A DNA stretch of 64,000 nucleotides. Source: Basidiobolus meristosporus CBS 931.73. Taxonomy: Eukaryota > Basidiobolomycota > Basidiobolomycetes > Basidiobolales > Basidiobolaceae. The first letter of the stretch is position 1. Each line of letters starts with the position of its first letter. Of this stretch, positions 45,375 through 55,645 are shown piece by piece. Both the position numbers and the translations under genes were made by a program. Location of the stretch: contig MCFE01000208.1 in NCBI GenBank assembly GCA_002104905.1, forward strand, positions 62,001 to 126,000, read 5' to 3'. Under the pieces are notes generated by a model. It made no database searches. It was not told where the DNA came from and saw only the letters and a list, made by a program, of their open reading frames with translations.

Positions 45375-47672
45375 CTATTCTCCTCTTCCAGGCAAAGCTC
45401 TGTTTCCCTTTGGGGCAGGTTTTGCAGGATATTGTTGGTGGAACTGGGTAACTAGTTCTTGACAATTAGTGAGATATGTAGCTGGTTCCCATGTTTGGTC
45501 ACTTGGGCTATAACCAATCCAGTCTACTAAGTAGTACAGCTTTGACCGGATATACTTGGAGTCTAGTATCTGTTTAACTTCAAATTCTTGATGTTGGTCA
45601 ACCTGGATAGCTTGGGGCTTTGCTTCTTGCCGGTTTGGCAAGGTGTTCCTACAATACGGCTCCAGGAGGGACACATGGAAAGTATCATGGATTTTCATAC
45701 TTGCTGGTAACTGTAGCTGATATACTATAGGGCTAAGCTTCTTCTTGATCTTGAAGGGACCAAGTTTCTTGAAATCCAACTTGTCACAAGAGCGGTTGGT
45801 GCTGATGTTTCTTCTGAGCAACCATACAGAATCTCCTTCATTAAGATCAGGGCTGGGATGCCGTTTTAGATTGGCAAATTTCTTGTAGCTTTCCTGAGCT
45901 AAGGATAGCTCTTCCTTGAGGGTGTTCTGGATGTCCTGGATTGCTTGGGCATGTTCAGCCGCATGTGGGCTCATTGGGTTTGTTGGAATCTGGATATCAA
46001 ACTGAGGGTGGAATCCATAGTTTGCATAGAATGGTGTAAACCTGGTTGCACTATGACTTGAGTTGTTGTAGGCAAACTCAGCAACAGGGAGTAGATCAAC
46101 CCAATTGTCTTGCTGGTAACTGATATAGCACCGGAGGTATTGCTCTAGAATCTGGTTGATTCTTTCAGTCTGGCCATCAGACTGTGGATGGAAGGCAGTA
46201 GAGAGCTTGACTTGAACACCAAGGTATTGCATGAAGTGTTTCCAAAACTTGGACACAAACTGTGGGCCTCTATCTGACACAATATCATTGGGGATACCAT
46301 GAAGGCGGAAAATATTCTTCAGGACTAAAGCAGCAGTTTCTTTTGCATCAGTGTTCTTACAGCAAGGGATAAAGTGAGCCATCTTGGTCAGCCGGTCAGC
46401 CACTACAAGTATAGCGTTGAAGCCACATGACTCAGGGAGGTCAGTAATGAAGTCCATAGATATAGATCTCCATTGGTGTTCTGGGATAGGCAGGGGCTGA
46501 AGAAGTCCATAGGGCTGGTGTCTGGCTGGTTTTGCACGGTTGCAAATATCACAAGTCAGAATGTACTCTTTGATAAGAGTTATCATTCTAGGCCACCAGA
46601 AATCTCTTTTGATAGCATTCAAGGTTTTGGCAGTACCAAAGTGGCCTGCAGCCATTGAATCATGCCAAGACATAATGATGTCTAGCTGGGTGGCAAGGTC
46701 TGGGACATAAAGCTGCTGCTTGTGGTAGATGAGGTTGTTTACCAAATGCAGGTTCTGGATGTTTGGGAACTTGGGAGGGGGCCCAACTGGGGATTCCAGA
46801 TATTTTGTGATGGTGCTGGAAGTCATATCAGAGGCATGGGATTCTGATATCCTTACTAGGAATGAAGGGATGACAAGACTTGAGGACTGGGTGGCAAGAA
46901 TCTCAAAATGTTTCTTGCTCAGCAGTGGGTGTTCCATTTGCCAACAGGCATCATCTCCCTCTTCCAGGGCATATTCCTTTTTTCTGGACAGGGCATCAGG
47001 CTTTCCTTGCTTTGCACCAGGTCTATAGGTGATAGTAAAGTCAAAGCTGGACAGGAAGAGTGACCATCTGGCTTGTCTCCGGTTTAGTACTTTGGAAGTT
47101 GCAAAGTACTCAAGGTTCTTATGGTCACAGAAGACTTTGATTTTGTGTTTTGCACCATCCAGGTAGTGTCTCCATTGCTCAAAGGCCACAATGATGGCAA
47201 GCAACTCCTTATCATAGATACCATAGTTGATCTCTGCTGGGGAAAACTTCCGAGAGTAGAATACAATGGGGTGCAACACATTGTCCTCATCATACTGGGA
47301 GAGTATGGCACCAAGGGCAAAATCAGAAGCATCAGTCTCCACTATGAATTGCTTCTCAAGGTCAGGGTGGGCAAGCAGGGGGGCCTTCAGGAAAGATTTC
47401 TTGAGTTGGTTGAATGAGCAGGATTGCTCTTCATTCCAGGCAAAAGGTGTGTTCTTCTGGGTAAGCTTTGTCAGAGGGGTGACTATCTTGGAGTAGTTGG
47501 CTATGAACCTGCAATAGAAGTTGGCAAATCCCAGGAAGGATTGTACTTCCTTGACTGAGCTTGGAGTTTTCCAGGACTGGACTGAGTCAACTTTCTTTGG
47601 GTCCATTCTTGTTCCCTCAGGGCTGATGAGGTAACCAAGAAATTCCACTTCTCTCTGGTCAAATTCTCACTT
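45375..47672 (-). pseudogene. gypsy-2 pol: RNase H, integrase and chromodomain
   Basis: The open frame of 757 codons (47,648-45,375) starts at the very end of RT (VEFLGYLISPEG). It runs through RNase H (VETDASDFALGAILSQ, FYSRKFSPAEINY, CDHKNLEYF), the integrase zinc domain (CDICNRAKP) and the integrase core with all three acidic residues (MDFITDL, SDRGPQF, GQTERIN). The PFxANYGFHP block comes next. A chromodomain follows near the end (VKQILDSK, YYLVDWIGY, TWEPATYL). The stop codon TAG lies directly against the 3' LTR, and the polypurine tract is inside the last codons. Chromodomains steer integration towards marked histones in related chromoviruses. The enzyme parts look intact, but no RT is left. 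Confidence 0.92.
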
Positions 47673-48345
47673 CTCTAACTTCAAGGTCAATAGGGCAGTC
47701 ATAAGGCCAATGGTCAGGGAGGAGTTCTGCTTTCTTCTTGTCAAAGACATGGGCAAACTCTTGGTACGTGGCTGGTATAGTTGCTGAGGGGGCTCCTTCA
47801 GCTGGCAAGGTATCATGGGCTGTTGAACTGTTGGCAACTGTCTTTTCACGGTTATCAGGGTCTGGAGATTTCATGGAGTTGACTTGGTGGCATCTGGTGA
47901 ATGACAGGATCTTGGATTTCCAATCAATACTCGGATTGTGGTAGCTCAACCATGAGCTTCCAAGCACAATAGGATAGTGTGGTGAGTTGATGATGTTGAA
48001 GGCAATTCTTTCTTGGTGGGCAGTACTGGACAGCTGGAGTAAGCATGTTTCATGGGTAACGGCACCAGAGGAGAGTGATCTTCCATCAATAACTTCTACT
48101 TGGACTGGACAGGATTTCAAGGTAACAGGAATAGAGTGCTTCTGGACAAAGGCTTGGTCAATGAAACAGGATGAAGCACTGGAATCAATCAGGGCTAGGG
48201 CTGGGACAGGACCAGAGTCAGGGATCTGGATTTTGACAGGCATTCTCAAGGACTGGATAGATTTTGTGGCAAAGGAAGATTCTTGGATATGCTGGATTTT
48301 CATGGGTGGGTCCAGTTGCAAGCCTGTCAGTGCAACTGGACATTG
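47673..48345 (-). pseudogene. gypsy-2 protease and linker up to the RT deletion
   Basis: The frame enters from gag by a -1 shift near 48,330 and runs to the stop at 47,659-47,661. The protease motif is ALIDSSASSCFID at 48,190-48,150. The family motif D-S/T-G has Ser in place of Gly (48,175-48,186, rc GATTCCAGTGCT), consistent with a CpG-to-CpA change of GATTCCGGT. A VLGSSWL block follows. The frame then reaches the usual pre-RT words (HVFDKKKAELLP, YDCPIDLE) and stops at once, because the RT core is missing. Confidence 0.88.
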
Positions 48346-49289
48346 GAGTTTCCCGACAGATCTGGATCAGGTTGGTTGCTGGAGGACTGCATCAGCTTGA
48401 AGCTGGACTTCTTGTTAGGGCAGGACTTGGCAAAGTGACCTGGTTGGCCACAGTATAGACAGAGGTTGGCTTGTTGACGTCTGGACTTTTCACTCTTTGA
48501 TAGTTTCTTGTATTTGGCACTATCAATCTGCATAGGATCTTCTGGAGTGACTTGGGGAGCAGGAGGGGCTGGGACTGCAACAGGAATGTGTCTTTGACGG
48601 TTCTTTTGCTTCTTCTGGAATAGTCTGTTATCACACCGGATTGCTTGGTGCATAGCTTCAACCAATGTATCTGGATCTGGGAGTGTGAGTAGCAGATCAC
48701 AAACTTCATCATTGAGGCCATCTTGGAATTGGCTAATCAAGGCTGCTTGACCCCAGGAGCTGAGGTCACTGGAGAGTTGTCAGAATTCTGAGGCATAGAC
48801 TGATGCTGGTTTGTTCCCTTGCTTGAGGGTCTTGATCTTGTTGGCAGCAGTTCTGGCTTGGTCAAGGTCACCAAATGTTAGCTCCATTTCAGTGAGGAAA
48901 GCTTGGTAGTCTCTGAGGAGGGGAGAGTTGGTCTCCACTAATGGGGAGAACCACTTGAGAGCTGTACCAGTAAGCAGGTTGGAGATGAAACCAACTTTGG
49001 CCTGGTCAGTGGGGTACCGGTTGGGCTGGAGTGCAAGATTGTTCTTCACCATGTTGATGAAGCCATGGAATTCATTCTGAGAGCCATTGAACTTGGTAGG
49101 AGGAGTATACTTGGGTTCTTGGTAGACTGGGACATGGCTAGTTTGCTGGACACTTTGGTTCTGGAACTGAGCAAGAGTGTTTCTGAGGTCTGCATGGTCT
49201 TGCTGCAGTTGGGTAAAGGCAGCCATGAGCTGGGCAAAGTTCAGCTCTAGGTTGGACATGGTAGCAGAGGAAGGCGGATGAACTTGCAA
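48327..49289 (-). pseudogene. gypsy-2 gag
   Basis: The first part (49,289-48,783) starts at an ATG and has the gag signature PPTKFNGSQNEFHGFINMV, the TGTALKWFSPL block and TAANKIKTLKQG. A TGA at 48,782-48,780 interrupts ASEF*QLSSDL, where relatives of this family commonly have Arg; CGA to TGA is a CpG decay change. The frame continues open through ISQFQDGL and a CCHC knuckle CLYCGQPGHFAKSC near 48,470-48,425. It ends at TGA 48,327-48,329, overlapping the pol frame by -1. Confidence 0.9.
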
Positions 49290-49665
49290 GGAATACTGGA
49301 ATATACTAAACTAGATTGTGGGTTTGTAAAGCCACTAGTATGTCAAGAATACAACTATTGAGCCACAATCCCCAACTTAAATAAGTTAGCGTCACTTCAG
49401 AAGGTACTGGTTTCAATGTCCTTTGATAGAGTATTGTACTAAAGCTTCCAATACTGTAACAACTGTAAACTCCACCAGCAGGGTAATAAAGTGAATGCAG
49501 CTTTGACCAATAGTTTTACAAAGATAAAGTATCTTTCCCTTTATAGGACAAGACTAGGGAAAGATGATGGGTGATACTTACGGTGAGTATTCCTTTTACA
49601 AGTTTTCTTCAAACTTTGGGCAGAAGGCAGGGATCCACAGGTAAGTCAGGGGAGTCTGATAAAAC
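49290..49665 (-). repeat. gypsy-2 5' leader
   Basis: This is an untranslated leader between the 5' LTR and gag. On the plus strand it is clearly similar to the first part of G3 units (34,180-34,480): CCACAATCCCCAACTT, GTACTAAAGCTTCCAA, ACAACTGTAAACTCCACCAGCAGGG. I did not identify a clean tRNA 3'-end primer site next to the LTR. Confidence 0.7.
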
Positions 49666-50186
49666 TGTTATGAATAGACACAAGGCAGGAGGAAAAGCTA
49701 GGCATGGCAGGAAAGAACTTAGGTGTGGACCATCAAGGCAAGGCAGGATTCAAGGCAAGGCTGTTTATTCAAGACCTGTGTTTATCAGACTGAGGAATAC
49801 TTAAGGGGGGATAGGACTATATATACTTTTTGGCTATACTGATGCCGAGAGATATTAGCTAATACTAATGGGGTTGTGGGGTGAGGCACAGCAATGGTGC
49901 TGGGGATAATGACATAGATGACACGGCACTGAGACAGGATGGGGAAATGGATTGGGTCACCTGATCATGCGACTAAGTCATGTGACCTGGTATTTCCATA
50001 TATGGGACTGGACTATGAAAAATACAATGGAAAGCTTCCATGGAATGTTCCATTGTGTAACAATGGTTTGGAATGGTCAGGAACTTTCTGGAAGGTGGTA
50101 GAAGGTTCCAGAAGGAATCTCTTAGAAATTGAGCTAGGAAGCTGAAACTTTGCATGGGTGTTCATGGTTGTCATGTGATCATGACA
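49666..50186 (-). repeat. gypsy-2 5' LTR (right copy)
   Basis: This LTR is 521 bp, TGTTATGAATAGACAC to GTGATCATGACA on the plus strand. It contains GACTATATATACTTTTTGG and repeated GGTTCCAGAAGG-type words. Confidence 0.93.
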
Positions 50187-51853
50187 ATATCCAATTGGAC
50201 AAGATATAGCCTAAATTACTACATTAATGAGGGTACAAACTTAGCCTATGCCTATTCAGTCCATATTGATGAACCCTAGACTGTAAAAGAGGCCCTAAAT
50301 AGCCCTCATATGAAGTCTTGGATATCTGCAATGACTGATTAATATCATGTCCTGATGGAAAATCAAACTTAGGACTTAGTCAAATTACCAATCAACCACA
50401 AATCAATTGGATGCATATGGGTCTTGAAGACAAAATACAAGGCCAATAGTTCAATCAAAAGATACCAAGCAAGACTTGTGGCCAAAAGAAACTCTCAAAC
50501 AAAAGGACTTGACAATACTGGCATCTTTGCACCAGTAGCCAAGTCTAACTCCATCAGATTAGTATAGGCTATTGAAGCCAAATATAAATTTTTTATTCAT
50601 CAGCTGGATGTAAAAGCTGCACTTTGAATGGAGATCTTGATGAGGATGTGTATATAGACCAGCCAGATAGGTTTGTTGATCAAGATAACCCCCATTTGGC
50701 CTGCAAGCTAAAAAAGTCACTATATGGTCTCAAACAATTACCAAGAGCCTGGAATTGCAAGATAGATTCTTATTTGGACTCTTTGAGTTTCAAAAGGAGT
50801 AATGCTGACTATAGTATACACTATGAGCTAGATAGAGCAAATCCAGTTCTATTAGCTCTATATGTGGATGATCTTATTATAGCCACCAATAACCTAGAAG
50901 CATTGGAAGAGAATAAATCCAGCATTTCCAAGGAGTTCAAGATGTCCAATCTTGGAGAGCTCAGTTACTACTTAGTGATTAGGTTCTCTATAGACAGAAG
51001 TACCCAGACTATCACCCTAAGCCAATCCAAGTATATTCAAGATATACTAAAGAAGTACCAAATGGAAGACTGTAAACTGGCAGCTGCCCCAATGGAAACA
51101 AACCTTAACTTGATCAAAACTCAACCAAATCAAGAGGGCTTGGTGCCATCTGAAAGTCCTGACTTTCCTTATCAATCTATGGTTGGTAGTCAGATGTATA
51201 TCATGCTTGAAAAACACGTCCACATATCTCATATTCAGTGGGAGTTGTCAGCCAACATAATCAGAACTATGGATCTGATCATATTGCAGTAGTTAAGCAG
51301 ATTTTTAGATACCTGAAAGGAACTGCTGATATCTGCTTAAGATACCCTTATAAGCATTCAGAACAGGATCTTTTGGGATACTCTGATGCTGATTGGGGTT
51401 GAAATTTGGAAGACAGAAGATCCACCACAGGATACACCTTTCTTTACTGTCAGGGAGCAATTTCATGGAATTCAAGAAAGCAACCAACTGTAGCACTCTC
51501 TACTACAGAAGCAGAGTACATGGCAGCCTGTGAAGCTACAAAAGAGGCAATGCGGTCAAGAAAGCTTCTTACAGATTTAGGCCTATGTCAAAAAATGCCT
51601 ATTACTTTATTTCAAGATAATCAAGGATGAATACAATTAGGTAGAAATCCAACTTTTCATGCTAGAGCCAGCACATAGCTAGTAGACATCATTTCATACG
51701 TGAAGCTATAGAGAATAGCTTAGTTAGCTTAGTTTACTGTCCTACATATAAAATGATTGCAGACATATTTACCAAACCATTAGCTAGAGACAAGTTTGAA
51801 TATCTTAGTTCAAAATTAGGACTAGTCAGTTTGAACATTTAGCTGAGTAAGAG
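50187..51853 (+). pseudogene. copia-1 C reverse transcriptase and RNase H
   Basis: This continues copy C after the gypsy-2 insertion. The stretch 50,187-50,620 is a broken linker and RT start. The frame 50,624-51,292 reads VYIDQPDRFVDQDN, KKSLYGLKQLPRAWNCKID, catalytic LYVDDLIIA (about 50,858) and LSQSKYIQDILKKYQMEDC. It then shifts frame near 51,210. RNase H follows at 51,406-51,630 with RRSTTGYTF and [13 protein letters not shown], stopping at TGA 51,628-51,630. The last copia block (FTKPLARDKFEYL) ends at 51,841. Copy A is collinear. Confidence 0.87.
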
Positions 51854-52202
51854 TGTTGTAAAAGTTTGCATTTCTACCTAAATACTCACCTGACTTAGTC
51901 ACTTAGATCATTATCTTCCAATCCTAGAGAATACTGACCAAATTCCTTGTCAGGATTTACTTAAAATATTTTCACCAAAATGCCAGGTACCCAGAACATG
52001 AAAATTACATAAGTTGTCCAAACAGCCCCAGACTTTGCACACATGTTCTTGGGACCTTCTTTAGCCTATTCTTTGTGCTTGTTATGCCAAGACCATGTAA
52101 AAGTATAAATACTGCTTTTACATTTAATAAATCATTAAGTGAAACCACAAAATCTACTTGTTCTCCCAAATCACTTCCTATATCTAAAAGACTCTTATAA
52201 CA
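51854..52202 (+). repeat. copia-1 C 3' LTR
   Basis: This 349-bp LTR starts TGTTGTAAAAGTTTGC and ends CTCTTATAACA. It is the same length as the LTR of copy A. Confidence 0.88.
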
Positions 52203-52379
52203 AAAATCACCGCAGAAGACCATTGCAATGGTATCAGCTTGGAATTAATGACCATCTACACAATCTTATGAGAGGATCCCAACAATGATTGGCTAAGTTT
52301 ACCTCCAAATAAAGTTAAAAAACATAAAGGTGTTCAAACAGTGTTTTGCCAAGGGTGGCATGGCATGGTTGTGGTCTTA
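52203..52379. other. Unassigned spacer
   Basis: No gene or recognisable repeat is visible here. It is not the expected continuation of copia-1 B. Confidence 0.3.
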
Positions 52380-53457
52380 GTGCACTCAACAACTATTTGA
52401 GTGGATCCCACCCACCAATACATCCAATTGCCTTAGTAGATGTATCAGAAAAGCATTTATCAATGAGAAATTGTTATTTAACTCAAGAAGCACTCAGCCA
52501 TAGTAGCAGTGAAAGACTTGGCAGTCATAAAGGAGAAGATAAAGGAAAAAAAGTCTACCCAAGCCAGAGAAAGGGAAGTGTAAGAAAAAAGCTGCAGTTT
52601 TTGCCAATTAATGCCATAAGCCCAGAAAAGACTGGATCCCATCAGAGCCAAGAAGAATTACCAACAAGAAAACAACTGTTTTCACAAGAGTTGGAAGTGC
52701 AGCCAGTTGAGCTATACTCCAGTGAGGTAGATGAGTTTACAGAGAAAGACAATTTGTCTACAACAGCCTCCACATTCTTTGTTGTTGACAGAGTGGCAAT
52801 CCCACCTACAGACAAAGTAACAATGTCAAGAACTCAAAAGGTTATCACAATGCCTTCAGTGGAATTTTGGGGCATTAATAGGAGCACCAAGAGGTTGCAG
52901 CACTTCTTCAAGAGCAGTGGTCAGGAATACGCACTTGAATATTACAAGGACATATTGCAAAGACTGGCAGATGAGGTGCTAGACCTTGCAGTGCTGGCTG
53001 AAAACCTGGACATATGGAAACAGTGAATGAATAGTGGAATAAAGCTATTGGGTTCCCACCAAAGTCATGGAAACACAGCATTACAGCAGAAATACCTATT
53101 GAGTAGTAGATTTTGAAAGAGTCACTTGTTGAGTGTGGGGTTGAGCTTAATGTTAGTGTAGGTATAAGGACTTGTATAGGTCAATACAATTGGCAATTGC
53201 GGCACAACTGAAGTTTGATTTGAGGTACAAATGAACCTTCAATGGAAATAAATCAATTGGTTTGTATGAAAAGTAAGAGAAATAGCTCAGTCAGCAAATA
53301 AGGAGTGTGAAATACTGGTAATTGTCAATCAATGTACATAAATGTAGGAGGTGATTGGGCCTCTAGAATCAGAAAGTTAGAGAATTGGCCAAGAACCAAT
53401 TAAAAGCCACACATGTATTGTTGTGTTCACAGCATCATCACAATTATTTTTCATAGG
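52380..53457 (+). pseudogene. Family X copy 5 with conserved terminus
   Basis: The frame 52,346-53,026 is the longest open stretch of family X in the window (226 codons as read; the first part up to about 52,440 is uncertain). Order: SSSERLGSHKGEDKGK, QFLPINAISPEKTGSHQSQEELPTRKQLF, PVELYSSEVDEF, VITMPSVEF, then YKDILQRLADEVLDLAVLAE. The stop at 53,024 replaces the WEPVN block. The 3' region to 53,457 is the reverse of 2082-2500 and ends in the terminus (reverse of CCTATGAAAAAT). No known domain is recognised. Confidence 0.55.
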
Positions 53458-54540
53458 ATGTAGGGCATCAGTGCTTGTAATAACAGAGCAGCTTAACAAG
53501 GGATATCCTTAAGTAGATTGGGTGATGGTGCACAGTTCCTGGTATAGATCTACTCTAACATGTAACAGGACAAATATTGAAACCAAGAATGAGCTGACAT
53601 TGATGGGATTGGATTAGGAGGCTGCCTATGAGAAATTCCATGTGCAATTTGCACAGTATGGAGTAGTCATGTCCATTTTTGCTAGGACTTTGGAAATCAA
53701 GGAGATCTCAAACAAGCTTTTGCCTCAAATGACTACTGTACTACATAAAATGTTAGCAGAGCTAAGTGGCTTCCATGATCAGTATATCTAAGTCTCATCA
53801 AGGCAAGAGTTGCAAAGTATCAGACAAAAGATAAGTGAGTACCTGCAAGAATCAGAAGGTGCACTTCAAGAGGAAGAATACAGACTGCAGGTTGTTGCAT
53901 CTTGATTGTGCCAGCATGCTTCACAGGAGTCTTTACCAAGCATTGCAATACCAGCTTACCAGTGCACATCAGCCCATTCAGTGCCAACCTCTTTCACAAA
54001 AGTGCTGCACACCAAATCATTGAGTGCAGTTCATAGTAAAGCTACCAAAACTTGCCAAATGGCTCATTTGAACACAAGCCCCCTAGAGTGGGCCAAGCTG
54101 TGTTAATACACTGTGTCTCTTGGGATTCAGCCCAGGGCCATGCCCATATGCCATGTTGCCTTTGTGTATTCCACTACATCTAACCTTCAGCAAATTACTT
54201 CTAATGAACTGAGAGATAATGACCCACTGGAAGTACCCCAACCACAGGAGTGTTTGACAAATAAAAAAACATATCAGCACAAGGCACTTAAGTCTGGTTC
54301 TGTAATAGCATCTGGTGCAATCCAGCACAGCCAAGCTACAGCACTGCACTCTTCACTATGATGCAAAACACTGACCAAGAGTACATATGTATTCAAGATG
54401 ATAGTCAATAAGGAAGTAGCTTAGGTGTGCAAAGTGAATCACTACCAATTTCTTAGGTAATAATCCCTGTGAGAAAAGAAACTAGAAGAAGATGACACAA
54501 TTGTGTTTAATTGCAATGATATGTCATAATACAAACAACA
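53458..54540 (+). pseudogene. Family Y copy 3
   Basis: This is collinear with the reverse of 12,700-11,600: FHVQFAQYGVVMSIFA, LPQMTTVLHKMLAELSGF, SSRQELQSIRQKISEYLQESEGALQEEEYRLQ (53,790-53,900), then the low-complexity part at 53,906-54,361. It has no recognised domain. The acidic helical block is the best conserved part among the copies. Confidence 0.5.
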
Positions 54541-54965
54541 CAAATCTTATGTTAGTAATCTAAATTTAACCATTACAAATTAATGGCCACATAGTTTTTG
54601 ATATAAGTAACATGAAGGTTGTCTCACACTTGAGACAGAACCCCTACAAACTAATACCCTGCATATGTGTTCATCATATGTAACACCAGTGCAGCTATTT
54701 GATCAGTTGTGAAGCTACCTGATCAGTTGTGTGCCAGCTATATGATATGACACCTTGTCAATATTCATGTGAGTTTAAGACAATCTTGTATTTAAAATAT
54801 TGCACCAACATGAATGTTAGATTTAATGATGACCCACCATAGTAGGCATCATATACAAAGCTGTGGCACCACATACACCTGTATATATAAGATCATTTCC
54901 CCTTTTGCTTGACTCACCCCCATACATTTTTCACCAAAAAATAAAGCAAAGTTTGACATTTAAAG
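54541..54965. repeat. Repeats flanking family Y (copy 2) and Tnp2-type upstream region
   Basis: The stretch 54,545-54,770 is the reverse of 11,395-11,590. The stretch 54,770-54,960 is the reverse of 4440-4650, the region between family X and Tnp2. No gene is seen. Confidence 0.5.
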
Positions 54966-55630
54966 GGTCTTGAGTACCTCCTTTGGTGGCTATCATTGCT
55001 TATTAAAGCATTTTCCTCTTGCTCCTTATTGGTAGTTGATTCTCTTGATTCCTTGTCATGAGCCTTTCATATATATGATTTGATGCCAAATCTTTAGTTC
55101 TGGACCCAAGTGCGGATACAATCCCTGAAACCTGTCTCTCAGACTATTAAGGAGGGTTGCAGTCATACATGCATCAGTGGTTTATATGCCTAGAGACTCC
55201 ATCTCATCTACCGGCAGGGTAATTTTGTAAATTACATTTTCATTTCTTCTCCTGGAAGCTTCTTTGCAGTAAAGAATCTTTGTCTAAGATACACTTTCTT
55301 AACAGCTGAACATGACTGGTAGGTGCTCCTTAATGGCTTCCAAGCATTCTTTGCTGTTTTTGCTCTTAAGCTTTGAATTAGTAACTTGTCTTTAATACTA
55401 CGGCAAATGCAATTAAAGGCACTTTGTCCTTTATACTGGTACTTTAAGGCTACTTCTCATACACCTTTAGGTGAGCATTCTTCTCCCATACCAGAATCCC
55501 AAAGGTCTCTTTCTTGTAGAGGCATCTTCATCTTCACCTTCCAGACTTGGTAGTTAGATCCATCCAACTATTCAGCAGAGGGAATAGTTCCAGTAATAGC
55601 AGTGGTAGATGTTGCAGAGAGTGACAGCCT
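54966..55630 (-). pseudogene. copia-1 copy D, gag fragment
   Basis: On the minus strand this is the gag N-terminal half: LDGSNYQVWKVKMKMPLQERDLWDSGMGEECSP is close to copies B and C. The word CAAGAAAGAGACC keeps the A that B and C have lost, so the frame is intact at that point. Later stops break it. It is truncated at 54,965, and its 5' LTR lies at 55,646-56,330. Confidence 0.8.
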
Positions 55631-55645
55631 GGGGCCCATAACCAA

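Larger units (their letters stand above)
44846..50186 (-). mobile_element. gypsy-2: chromodomain Ty3/gypsy element lacking the RT core
   Basis: This 5341-bp element on the minus strand is bounded by LTRs 44,846-45,374 and 49,666-50,186, with TG...CA ends (TGTTATG and CATGACA). It splits copia-1 C: the flanks ATATT and ATATC are a 5-bp duplication with one change, and the joined flanks match the intact copia sequence at 41,690. Gag, protease, RNase H, integrase and chromodomain are present. The central RT segment is deleted at 47,673-47,688. The purine tract GGAAGAGGAGAA lies at 45,378-45,389 (minus). Confidence 0.93.
42189..52202 (+). mobile_element. copia-1 copy C, carrying nested gypsy-2
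   Basis: The 5' LTR is 42,189-42,524 (336 bp) and the 3' LTR 51,854-52,202 (349 bp). Without the nested gypsy-2 (44,846-50,186) and one copy of its target duplication, the element is about 4.67 kb. The left flank is copia-1 B. The right flank is unrelated, and the flanking five bases (GATAA and AAAAT) do not match, so the locus has been rearranged. Gag, protease, integrase, RT and RNase H are all present in damaged form. Confidence 0.87.

Noticed and set aside
48319-48321. Separate start codon for the gypsy-2 protease frame
   Set aside because: The triplet is TTG. The frame is open upstream and overlaps gag, so a -1 frameshift is more likely.
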